This document shows, one piece after another, positions 8,870 to 16,359 of a stretch of DNA of 19,547 nucleotides. Both the position numbers and the translations under genes were made by a program. Below the pieces are notes generated by a model that did not search any database, was not told the DNA's origin, and saw only the letters and a list, made by a program, of their open reading frames with translations. Source of the DNA: JAGLTN01 sp035403325 (GTDB taxonomy: Bacteria > Planctomycetota > Phycisphaerae > Sedimentisphaerales > Anaerobacaceae); the NCBI GenBank assembly GCA_964492365.1, contig CAZBKA010000052.1, forward strand, positions 1 to 19,547, read 5' to 3'. The stretch's first letter is position 1, and every line of letters starts with the position of its first letter.

Positions 8870-9443
8870 GGCACAGCTAAGACAGCAAATACAAAGCAAA
8901 TTGCTGGAAATGAGTGAAGAACTTTGTGTTCAGAAGAGCAAAAAAGCTTTTAAAAATCTGATATCATTACCTCAGTTTCAGGACGCTTCTGTTATAATGA
9001 TATACCTGACGATGCCGAATGAGGTAGATACTTCCGATGTTATTCTTTATGCCTGGCAACAAAAAAAGACCATAGTGGTTCCAAAGATTTCCTGGCAGCA
9101 GAGGCATATGATTCCAGTTGAAATAAATTCTCTTGAAAAGGGATTCTCAACTGAAGCTTCTGGTTTACGTAACCCTATAAAAGGTCAGCCCGTGCCTTTT
9201 GAAGATATAGACCTGGTGGTGGCTCCGGGGCTGGGATTTGACAAAAAGGGCAACCGTCTCGGTAGGGGTGGGGCGTATTATGATAGATTTTTTGCAAATA
9301 AAAAGCTTATTGCATGTAAATGTGGTTTTGCTTTTTCAGAACAAGTGGTAGAATCAATTCCAGTTCAGCAGCATGATATGGCTATGGACTTTTTGGTTAC
9401 AGATGAAGAAATAATGGATTTTAGAAACATCCAAGGAGAGTAG
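8862..9443 (+). CDS. 5-formyltetrahydrofolate cyclo-ligase (5,10-methenyl-THF synthetase)
   Basis: The 193-residue enzyme converts 5-formyl-THF to 5,10-methenyl-THF at the cost of ATP, returning a stored folate to one-carbon metabolism. The family hallmark GRGGAYYDRFF (134-144) is intact, preceded by DLVVAPGLGFDKKGNRLG. The YLTMPNEVDT segment near residue 50 and the Lys-rich N-terminal helix with an early KAQLRQQI are also typical. Length matches the family (about 180-200). It starts inside the last codons of rarA, 8 bp of overlap, and is likely translated by coupling; a GGTAATTTAG leader gives no clear Shine-Dalgarno. The next gene begins 2 bp after its stop. Confidence 0.92.
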   Translation: MNKAQLRQQIQSKLLEMSEELCVQKSKKAFKNLISLPQFQDASVIMIYLTMPNEVDTSDVILYAWQQKKTIVVPKISWQQRHMIPVEINSLEKGFSTEASGLRNPIKGQPVPFEDIDLVVAPGLGFDKKGNRLGRGGAYYDRFFANKKLIACKCGFAFSEQVVESIPVQQHDMAMDFLVTDEEIMDFRNIQGE

Positions 9444-9445
9444 TT

Positions 9446-10525
9446 ATGGCTAGATATCCAGCCGGTGTAGGAAACAATAAAAGATGGATTTATATTTTTC
9501 TCGGTTTGCTTGTAGCTATTGTAGTTACAGCGTTTTTTTATAACCCCTTTGGTTCAGATAAACCAAAGAAGATAACTGACGAGCAGGAACCGGTTGTATC
9601 GCAGGATCAATCAAAGCCCAAAGACAAGCCGCAGGACACCCAAGCTGCAACCCAGCAGCCGTCTTCGCTGCCGAATGCTGCTCAATTAACAGGCAATACC
9701 GTAACCACCGCAGCGGACCCTAATAAAGTTGCCTCTGTGATAGACCCGATTGCTCAGGCCAGTGCAAAAATTGATGAGTACATTAAAAAGGCAACCGACT
9801 GCATGACTGTCGACCCGCCTAAGGTAATTGAAGCACGAGACAGGCTGAATGAAATATTGCACATGGATATAAATGCACAGCAAGGTCAATTAATCAGGGA
9901 TGAACTTTCAAAGATTGCTGATGTTTGGCTTTTCAGTAAAAAAATATTCCCAGCCGATACACTCTGTGCAGTATACAAAGTTCAGTCCGGAGATGTGTTC
10001 CAGAACATCGCAAACCAATACAAGATTCCTTATGAAATTATAATGACGATTAATGGCATAGATAATCCGAGATCACTCCGTATTGGTCAGGCACTAAAAG
10101 TCATAAATGGGCCTTTCCATGCAAAAGTTTATCTTTCATCATTCAGGATGGATATCTACTTGCAGAATACATTTGTGAAAAGTTTTCCAATTGGTATCGG
10201 TAAGCCAGGTTATGATACCCCGACAGGGATGTGGATTGCCAAGCCAGGTGGTAAGCTGATTGCTCCTCCATGGACAGACCCCGATACAGGCAGAACTTAT
10301 GAATCAGAGGACCCGGATTATCCGCTTGGTTCAAGATGGGTCTCACTCGAAGGCGTCTCTGGTGCCGCCTTAGGCAGAACTGGTTTTGCGATTCATGGTA
10401 CCAAGGCTCCTGATGAGATAGGTAAGGCTGCTTCAAGAGGCTGTATTCGCTTACACAACGGAAATGCAATACTTGTCTATAATATGATGACTCCGGGCTT
10501 GTCTCAGGTTGAGGTTATCAAATAA
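9446..10525 (+). CDS. Membrane-anchored LysM and YkuD L,D-transpeptidase
   Basis: The 359-residue protein is predicted to face the periplasm. A membrane helix lies at 14-32, followed by a Lys/Pro/Gln-rich linker (about 35-110), a helical section, a LysM peptidoglycan-binding domain (about 176-220, YKVQSGDVFQNIANQYKIP) and a YkuD catalytic domain (about 223-359). The active-site set is complete: His317 in IHGTK and SRGCIRLHN with Cys333 and His337. Such enzymes form 3-3 peptide cross-links in peptidoglycan or attach proteins to it. GGAGAG lies just before the ATG. It sits 2 bp after the folate gene and 27 bp before the VWA gene, so it may be transcribed with the VWA-ExbB-ExbD cluster. Cross-linking versus protein attachment cannot be decided here. 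Confidence 0.9.
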   Translation: MARYPAGVGNNKRWIYIFLGLLVAIVVTAFFYNPFGSDKPKKITDEQEPVVSQDQSKPKDKPQDTQAATQQPSSLPNAAQLTGNTVTTAADPNKVASVIDPIAQASAKIDEYIKKATDCMTVDPPKVIEARDRLNEILHMDINAQQGQLIRDELSKIADVWLFSKKIFPADTLCAVYKVQSGDVFQNIANQYKIPYEIIMTINGIDNPRSLRIGQALKVINGPFHAKVYLSSFRMDIYLQNTFVKSFPIGIGKPGYDTPTGMWIAKPGGKLIAPPWTDPDTGRTYESEDPDYPLGSRWVSLEGVSGAALGRTGFAIHGTKAPDEIGKAASRGCIRLHNGNAILVYNMMTPGLSQVEVIK

Positions 10526-10552
10526 GTTTAAGCTATCGACTCAATAAAAATA

Positions 10553-11476
10553 ATGTCGACACCAACCAGAAAAAAAAGTAAAACCAGATTTTACGCATTT
10601 GTGGCTTCTGTGTTTTTACATATAATTATCCTGGTGTGTTTTGCTGTGGTGAAAATTTCACATGGTGTATTGCCGACTTCTACCCCCGACAAGGTTCACT
10701 TCGCAACGCTTGGACAAATCAGATACATTGCCCAGTCGCAGTCTGTTATGCACAAGCCGAAAGTGAGAAAAAAATCTTCAACAGCAACATTTGCAGACGA
10801 TAAGATTACTGACACCAATGTTGGTCAAATTTTCAATTCCGCTGACAATGCTCTATCACCAGACATTTTCGAAAAAGCTGAAGCTTTGCCGAATATTGCT
10901 GATGAAGCCGAACAGCCTCAATCAAGCCCAGTCGATTTTTTCGGAAGTAAGTCATATGAACGAAGCATCTGTTATGTTGTTGATTGTTCCGGATCGATGA
11001 AAGGTCTGTTTGGGCAGGTACGCCAGAACCTTAAGCAGTCAATATCCGATTTACAAGCTGATCAGTATTTTTATGTGATATTTTTTGGTGATGGGCAGGT
11101 ATTCGAGCTTGCCTCTGGTCAAATGGTTCGCGCCGGCAATTCCGCGAAGTCAAACGCCTTTAAATTCATTGATTCGATAGATTCTAAAGGAAAAACTAAC
11201 GCATTAGAAGCACTCAAAATAGCAGTAAAACTCCGGGACCATTGCCAGAAATGTCCAGGTGTGATATACTTTCTTACTGATGGATTTGAGCTTGCTGAAG
11301 AAAACTCAGATCAGTTTACGAATGAGACAACCGGGTTGCTCGAACAGTTCGCCCCTGATACCAAGGTTAATACTATTGGTTTCTGGGTTCAGCCTGGTGA
11401 TGGAGAAATACTTAACGTTATTGCCGAAAAAACCGGAGGCAGTAGCATTCTTATAAATGGAAGTGCAGAAAAGTGA
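10553..11476 (+). CDS. Inner-membrane-anchored VWA protein with TonB-like S-x3-H helix
   Basis: The 307-residue protein has a basic N terminus (TRKKSKTR), one membrane helix (about 13-35), a low-complexity linker (about 36-130) and a C-terminal von Willebrand factor A domain (about 137-307) in the periplasm. The MIDAS metal site is complete: D144-x-S146-x-S148, Thr215 in GKTNALEAL and Asp243 in LTDG. The helix contains S19-V-F-L-H23, the same S-x3-H pattern by which TonB engages ExbB/ExbD. No TonB C-terminal domain is present. exbB follows after 19 bp and exbD after that, so the VWA domain may be driven by the proton motive force. The TonB comparison is my inference; a plain adhesion or scaffold protein is the alternative. 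No Shine-Dalgarno site is visible. Confidence 0.85.
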   Translation: MSTPTRKKSKTRFYAFVASVFLHIIILVCFAVVKISHGVLPTSTPDKVHFATLGQIRYIAQSQSVMHKPKVRKKSSTATFADDKITDTNVGQIFNSADNALSPDIFEKAEALPNIADEAEQPQSSPVDFFGSKSYERSICYVVDCSGSMKGLFGQVRQNLKQSISDLQADQYFYVIFFGDGQVFELASGQMVRAGNSAKSNAFKFIDSIDSKGKTNALEALKIAVKLRDHCQKCPGVIYFLTDGFELAEENSDQFTNETTGLLEQFAPDTKVNTIGFWVQPGDGEILNVIAEKTGGSSILINGSAEK

Positions 11477-11486
11477 CAGCTTACTT

Positions 11487-11490
11487 AGGA
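11487..11490 (+). promoter_or_regulatory. Shine-Dalgarno site deciding the exbB start
   Basis: AGGA lies 5 nt before the ATG at 11496. The longer frame from ATG 11457 would overlap the VWA gene by 20 bp and add 13 polar residues before the hydrophobic N terminus, without a ribosome site. Confidence 0.5.
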
Positions 11491-11495
11491 CTCAA

Positions 11496-12281
11496 ATGAT
11501 GAAAAGAATTTCGATTATAGCTGTTTTATTGATATTGTTATTCGCTGTTGTATTAGCGGTAATTTTTATTTCAGATCATTTACCATCGCAAACAGGTTCA
11601 CAGCCGAAAGTTGAAAGACAAACTTTTTTCCAGCAGTTTGTAGTTGCCGGCGGTCCGATTGTCTGGTTTATTCTTTTGCCAATGTCACTTACTGCAATGT
11701 ATTTTGCAATAGATTACAGCCTGACTATTTGCCGTAAAAAACTTGTCCCCCAAGGCATCGGTAGCAAAATCGCGGAAGTAATTCAAAATACAGGTCATCG
11801 CAATTTAAAGCAAAGTCTTTCAGAAAAAGAAGACTTTGTCAGCATTGCTGTCTTAGAAGCCACTGCAAAAGGCAAATCAGACTGGTTCCGCATTAAAAGT
11901 GTACTCGCTGAGTCGTTCCAGGACCAGGCTTTGATTTTACTCCGCAGGATAGAATGGATAAATCTGATAGGCAATGTTTCCCCGATGGTTGGTTTATTCG
12001 GCACCGTTTTTGGAATGATAAAGCTGTTCGATGCAATAGTAGTTGCGGGTGGTCAGCCTCAGCCGGCAGTTTTGGCCGACGGAATATCTGTTGCCCTTGT
12101 GACAACATTCTGGGGACTGGTAATCGCCATACCTTCGCTGGCAGTGCATGGTGTGTTCCGTAACAGAATAGAGACTTTAGTAAGTGAGGCAGTTGTCGAA
12201 GCTGATGATGTAATGGCGCAGATAAAGATTAGTCTTAAAAAAGAACTGCTTCAAACACCAGCCGGAAAAGAAAAATTATAA
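11496..12281 (+). CDS. exbB: ExbB/TolQ/MotA-family proton channel subunit
   Basis: The 261-residue inner-membrane protein has the ExbB layout. Helices lie at about residues 50-76 (GGPIVWFILLP...), 151-182 (NLIGNVSPMVGLFGTVFGMIKLF) and 196-217 (ISVALVTTFWGLVIAIP), with a cytoplasmic loop between the first two. The GLFGT and ALVTTFWGL segments carry the conserved channel threonines. An additional hydrophobic stretch (about 4-24) at the very N terminus could be a signal peptide or a fourth helix. ExbB pentamers surround an ExbD dimer and convert the proton motive force into movement of a TonB-like partner. The VWA gene is 19 bp upstream and exbD 21 bp downstream. TolQ or MotA roles are less likely, since no Tol/Pal or flagellar genes are near. 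Confidence 0.88.
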   Translation: MMKRISIIAVLLILLFAVVLAVIFISDHLPSQTGSQPKVERQTFFQQFVVAGGPIVWFILLPMSLTAMYFAIDYSLTICRKKLVPQGIGSKIAEVIQNTGHRNLKQSLSEKEDFVSIAVLEATAKGKSDWFRIKSVLAESFQDQALILLRRIEWINLIGNVSPMVGLFGTVFGMIKLFDAIVVAGGQPQPAVLADGISVALVTTFWGLVIAIPSLAVHGVFRNRIETLVSEAVVEADDVMAQIKISLKKELLQTPAGKEKL

Positions 12282-12302
12282 TTCTTAATATGAACTGCTC
12301 TT

Positions 12303-12770
12303 ATGGCTTTAAGGAATATCAACCAGTTTAGAGTATCATCAAAGTCATTCAACATGACGCCGCTGATTGATATTGTTTTTTTGCTGATAATATTTTTTCT
12401 GGTTGTGTTTCAATATATAGACGCAGAAAATTTTCCGGTCAATGTACCGGATAATTGCAGCTATGCTCTTGATGATCAGCAAAGCAATGCTTCGGTAACT
12501 GTGACCGTGCTCCAGTCGCAAAGCCAGGTAGATTTTGCCGTCGGTTCGACAAAGGTATCATCTTTAGATACCGATGATATCGCTGCAAAATTAACCGATC
12601 TGATAAATTTTCAGCTTGAAAATACCGCTCCCGATCAAAGAACCGTAATTCTGCGTGTTGACAAAGATATTTGTTTTTCTGATGTACAATACGCTCTTGC
12701 AGGTATATCCCAAAGCATTGCAACCGATATTCAGCTTGCAACTTTCAAACAAAACCAACAGCAAAAATAG
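12303..12770 (+). CDS. exbD: ExbD/TolR-family proton channel subunit (copy 1)
   Basis: The 155-residue protein has a short cytoplasmic N terminus, one membrane helix (about 20-40) and a periplasmic domain. NMTPLIDIVFLLIIFFLV carries Asp23, the counterpart of the proton-carrying Asp25 of E. coli ExbD. Total length and the periplasmic pattern of a beta-rich domain with a helix fit ExbD/TolR. It follows exbB by 21 bp without a strong ribosome site, so the two are probably translated from one message. The gene is convergent with clpX, whose stop is 17 bp away; no clear terminator hairpin is seen in that gap. Transcripts from the two strands could therefore overlap. Confidence 0.88.
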   Translation: MALRNINQFRVSSKSFNMTPLIDIVFLLIIFFLVVFQYIDAENFPVNVPDNCSYALDDQQSNASVTVTVLQSQSQVDFAVGSTKVSSLDTDDIAAKLTDLINFQLENTAPDQRTVILRVDKDICFSDVQYALAGISQSIATDIQLATFKQNQQQK

Positions 12771-12787
12771 CAATTATCAGCTATGTG

Positions 12788-14050
12788 TTAAGCGGATTCT
12801 TTTTTGAGCTTTGGCAGAAAAAACTCAGTTTTATTTTTTATATCTTCTTCATCGATCACGTATTTGCCAGGCTTGGGTTGGTCAGGTAGCTCATACATCA
12901 AATCTACCATAAGCTCTTCAGTTATGGCTCGCAGTGCTCTTGCTCCTGTGTTACGCTTGAGGGCCTGTTTAGCCAGGCAATGCAGAGCTTTCTCTGTAAA
13001 GATTAGTTCCGCATCTTCCATTTCAAAGAATCGCTGGTACTGCTTAATCAGAGCATTCTTAGGCTCAGTCAATATCTGAATAAGTGCTTTTTCGTCAAGT
13101 GCAGAAAGTGTAGTAATTACAGGAAGCCTTCCCGTCATTTCCGGTATCATGCCGTACTCGATAACGTCATCAGCGGTAACCTGCTGTATCAAGTCACTGT
13201 AATTTTTCTTTTCATCAGTATCATTAGCCAGCTCCGAGCCGAATCCAATCATCTTTTTACCAAGTCGTTTTTTGATAATATTATCAATACCGACAAAAGT
13301 TCCGCCGCATATGAATAATATATGGGTGGTGTCGATTGGAATATATGATTGTTCCGGATGTTTTCTTCCACCCTGAGGCGGCACATTGGCGATTGTTCCT
13401 TCGAGCATTTTTAAAAGTGCCTGCTGAACACCTTCCCCCGAAACATCACGGGTTATGGAAACATTCTGACTGGTTTTACCTATTTTGTCTATTTCATCGA
13501 CATACACGATGCCCCTTTGTGCTGTTTCAACATCACCGTCAGCCGCCTGCAAAAGCCTCAGCAAAAAGTTTTCAACATCTTCACCAACATAACCAGCCTC
13601 GGTCACTGTTGTAGCATCACAAATAGCGAAAGGCACTTTCAGAAAGTTTGCCAGGGTTTTTGCCAGCAAAGTTTTACCTGACCCGGTTGGTCCTATCATC
13701 AATACGTTTGACTTGTCAATCTCAACGTCATTATTGTCACTGTCAGCATGAAAGAGCCTTTTGTAATGATTGTGTACTGCCACAGCAAGGTATTTCTTAG
13801 CGTTATCCTGACCTATGATATACTGATCGAGATATTCTTTGATCTCTTTGGGTTTCGGCATATTTGCCAGATCTATTGTACTTTTGCTTTTTTGTTTTTT
13901 ATTTTGTGAAAAAATATTGCTGCAAAGGTCGACACATTCACTGCAAATACAAACGTTGTCAGGACCTTCGATAAAAGTATCATTTTGGCTCGCAGCTTTG
14001 CCGCAGAAACTGCATATTGCTTTAGTTCTTTTTTTATTGGAATTCGACAC
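12788..14050 (-). CDS. clpX: ATP-dependent Clp protease ATP-binding subunit ClpX
   Basis: The 420-residue AAA+ unfoldase delivers tagged substrates to ClpP. The N-terminal zinc-binding domain uses Cys13, Cys16, Cys36 and Cys39, with extra cysteines at 34 and 43. Walker A is GPTGSGKT (120-127), the pore loop GYVGED (153-158) and Walker B IVYVDE (181-186). The RKH loop lies near 229-231 and the IGF loop at 268-270, so contact with a ClpP partner is retained. Translation starts at GTG, with GGGGA a few bases upstream. No clpP is next to it: upstream is the 732-residue secreted protein and downstream the convergent exbD. Identification is secure. Regulation cannot be read beyond a weak promoter candidate at 14099-14127. 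Confidence 0.97.
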   Translation of the reverse strand: MSNSNKKRTKAICSFCGKAASQNDTFIEGPDNVCICSECVDLCSNIFSQNKKQKSKSTIDLANMPKPKEIKEYLDQYIIGQDNAKKYLAVAVHNHYKRLFHADSDNNDVEIDKSNVLMIGPTGSGKTLLAKTLANFLKVPFAICDATTVTEAGYVGEDVENFLLRLLQAADGDVETAQRGIVYVDEIDKIGKTSQNVSITRDVSGEGVQQALLKMLEGTIANVPPQGGRKHPEQSYIPIDTTHILFICGGTFVGIDNIIKKRLGKKMIGFGSELANDTDEKKNYSDLIQQVTADDVIEYGMIPEMTGRLPVITTLSALDEKALIQILTEPKNALIKQYQRFFEMEDAELIFTEKALHCLAKQALKRNTGARALRAITEELMVDLMYELPDQPKPGKYVIDEEDIKNKTEFFLPKLKKESA

Positions 14051-14098
14051 TTCTATGTCCCCGTTAAAATAAGTTATCCATAAAATCTAACACACCGT

Positions 14099-14127
14099 AT
14101 TGTAATTTATTGATAAAATTAAAGCAA
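14099..14127 (-). promoter_or_regulatory. Weak candidate promoter for clpX
   Basis: On the minus strand TTGCTT (14127-14122) and TACAAT (14104-14099) are 17 bp apart. The -10 matches five of six bases and the -35 three of six. Transcription would start about 40 bases before the GTG at 14050. The 106-bp gap 14051-14156 shows no other feature and no clear terminator for the upstream gene. Confidence 0.35.
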
Positions 14128-14156
14128 GATTTTAACTATCTGCCCAATAAATATGT

Positions 14157-16355
14157 TTACTTTAAATACGATATTTTCAAATCCCAGAATTGCTCCCGGT
14201 CTGGGTACGTACGTTCTAAAACCTCAATAATATGCAATAATTCGCTTTGTTTTGCATCTGGTGAATTTTTAAAACAATAAAGCTGATAATATTTGCCCTG
14301 CCACCATCTGTCATTTAATTCTGTCGGCAAATCTCCCTTGTTTTTGCTTAAATCACAGAATTTCCCCCATAAATTCCCCGCTTGAGCGAATTTCTGCTGA
14401 TACATTGCAAGCCTTGCCTGACATCGAATCAACTCGGCTTCCTCGATACTTCCCGCAATAACAGCAAAATCCATCTGTTTCTCGATTTCTCCAAGCCTTA
14501 AAGCATCGCCCTGGTTTGAAAATACCGATATTTCCGTCAAATATAGCAATGCAATCGATTTTTGTGATTTATCAAAACAACTATCAAAAGCCGCAAAAAG
14601 TTTTCTGCAATTTTCCTCAAGATCAATCAGCTCTGCTTGCTTATATTGCATCCTGTCAAGAAAGTCCGTCATATGCTCGAATATATCCAGCACCTCTCCG
14701 CAGTAACCGCATTTAGCCTCAAGTTTCAGCATTGTCTGGGTAGATTCGACAAAACCATCGGTCAGAAGATAAGCTTTAGCTATAAAGATAAAAATTTCAT
14801 CATCAAAATTTATTTGTGTGTTCTTTAGTACCGATAAAACTTTCCCAGCTTTATCCTTATTAGTGCTGTTAAGAACCAATCGGCAATATATTCTTGTTGC
14901 TTCCAGCTCCGTTTTTGGTTGGTTGGCATCTCGGCTGTCATAAATAAGCTCTTCGATTTTCTCTATTACTCCAGCTTGTGATCCGCTTTGTATCTGATCA
15001 GTAATCAGATCATATTTCGCCTGACAGCGGTATGACGAAGCATCATCATTACTTATTTCTTCCAGCAGTTCTCTGCTTTGCCCCTGTTCCCCCAGGCTGT
15101 TAAGCACGCCGCAGTATAAGTATTTTATTTTTTGATCAGTATCACCTTCTGCAAGCTGAAAATAATTTTCAAACGTCAGGACTGTTAATTCTTTATCAGC
15201 TTTCTCTTTCGCAAAAGTTTTATATGCCAGCAAACAGCCCTGTGATGCTGCTGTTGCTGGTTCAATATTAAGCATCTTGTCAAAATTATTTTTCTGCATT
15301 TTGCTCGCATCTATTAACAGCTTTACAGATTCTTCAGGCTTAGTCTCAGCATATGAAATCGCTGTTACATAAAGCACAAGGGGTGTTTTAAATTTATCGA
15401 CTGAACAAAGAGATTCTAACAGTTTGTTATATTTTACCGCCCCTTCGTTCCATGCCGATAAAACTGCCAGCTTAACTTCGAAAGTGGTAATATCCTCAAA
15501 ATCAGCTTTACTATCCAGGTCTGCTAAAACCAAAGCTCCCAGAATTGGTTTTATTTCAGGATTCTTTGCTATCCATTTTTCAAAAGCATTTTCATCAAGC
15601 TTCCTTTGCAAAAACACTACAGGCAATACAAATTCCGGGTCATTAGCCAATGGAGATGGAAGTTCATAATTTAAAATGCCGTCTCTCTGTTCTGGTTTGT
15701 CATATGTTAGTTTATAATCCTCTATCAAAGTTTCGACATCCGTTTCTTGCAGAATATTCGAACGAATGAAAAGTTTTGATAGTTCTTTTTTTGCAGTATC
15801 GAAATAAGCAATATCAACCTTTGACAGATTAGCATATATCTTTGCTCTAAGTAGTTCAACATATTCGCCGGGGTTGGGATCTGACTCAATAACATTTAAA
15901 ATATTTTTGAAAATTCTGTTTTTATTGTACTCATCACAGGCAATGGCCGTGACGAAATCAGTTTTCAGCATATTTTCTCTACTCAGAGAAATATTATTTG
16001 CCAATCTTCTGAAAAGTCTGTTTTCACCGAATTTTTGTTCCCAGTCATCGCCGCTGTAGTCTTCAATTGCCTGTTTTAGTTTTTCCTGTTTATCTATAAG
16101 CTGATTTAATTCTGTTGAAGCTTTTTGAGCCAGCAACCGTAAATTTTCTTTATCTTGGGAATTGAAAAATTTCTCCTTGTACTCCAGCTGCATCCGTATC
16201 ATAAAGCTTTGCTTCATAAAATTCCTGTAGATAGTCTGGCTTTGCTCGATAATACAGTTGATATCATTTGCTTCCGGAATATTTGCAGCAAGTGACAGGT
16301 TAAGAGTGAATATTATTACCAGAGCTGTTTTATATAAGCGTATCCAGACTGTCAT
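14157..16355 (-). CDS. Exported helical-repeat (TPR-like) protein of unknown function
   Basis: This 732-residue protein was not recognised. It begins with a signal peptide: basic TVWIRLYK, hydrophobic TALVIIFTLNLSL, then a likely cut near LAAN (about residues 23-25). The remainder is almost entirely predicted helix, rich in Leu, Ala, Glu and Lys. Repeated helix-turn-helix units of about 34-40 residues suggest TPR-like solenoid structure, though I see no strict TPR consensus. A CxxC pair occurs at 549-552. Its ATG lies 4 bp after the stop of exbD2, so the two are surely co-transcribed and the protein probably works in the periplasm with an ExbB/ExbD motor. TPR proteins accompany ExbB/ExbD genes in several Gram-negative groups, which supports but does not prove this. 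Confidence 0.65.
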   Translation of the reverse strand: MTVWIRLYKTALVIIFTLNLSLAANIPEANDINCIIEQSQTIYRNFMKQSFMIRMQLEYKEKFFNSQDKENLRLLAQKASTELNQLIDKQEKLKQAIEDYSGDDWEQKFGENRLFRRLANNISLSRENMLKTDFVTAIACDEYNKNRIFKNILNVIESDPNPGEYVELLRAKIYANLSKVDIAYFDTAKKELSKLFIRSNILQETDVETLIEDYKLTYDKPEQRDGILNYELPSPLANDPEFVLPVVFLQRKLDENAFEKWIAKNPEIKPILGALVLADLDSKADFEDITTFEVKLAVLSAWNEGAVKYNKLLESLCSVDKFKTPLVLYVTAISYAETKPEESVKLLIDASKMQKNNFDKMLNIEPATAASQGCLLAYKTFAKEKADKELTVLTFENYFQLAEGDTDQKIKYLYCGVLNSLGEQGQSRELLEEISNDDASSYRCQAKYDLITDQIQSGSQAGVIEKIEELIYDSRDANQPKTELEATRIYCRLVLNSTNKDKAGKVLSVLKNTQINFDDEIFIFIAKAYLLTDGFVESTQTMLKLEAKCGYCGEVLDIFEHMTDFLDRMQYKQAELIDLEENCRKLFAAFDSCFDKSQKSIALLYLTEISVFSNQGDALRLGEIEKQMDFAVIAGSIEEAELIRCQARLAMYQQKFAQAGNLWGKFCDLSKNKGDLPTELNDRWWQGKYYQLYCFKNSPDAKQSELLHIIEVLERTYPDREQFWDLKISYLK

Positions 16356-16359
16356 GTTT

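Noticed and set aside
8840..9450. Possible 6S RNA near the 5-formyl-THF cyclo-ligase gene, as in E. coli
   Set aside because: The gene overlaps rarA upstream and is 2 bp from the next gene, so there is no room for the RNA and no matching fold was seen.
10553..11476. VWA protein as a BatA/BatB-type aerotolerance or MoxR-linked protein
   Set aside because: Neither a MoxR ATPase nor the flanking helices of BatA are present; the neighbours are ExbB and ExbD.
12804..14072. Several plus-strand open frames opposite clpX
   Set aside because: They are antisense to a fully conserved ClpX and have implausible compositions.
14074..14082. TTATCCATA, one base from a DnaA box
   Set aside because: A single near-match in an AT-rich spacer, with no cluster, no dnaA or dnaN and no repeats, does not indicate an origin.
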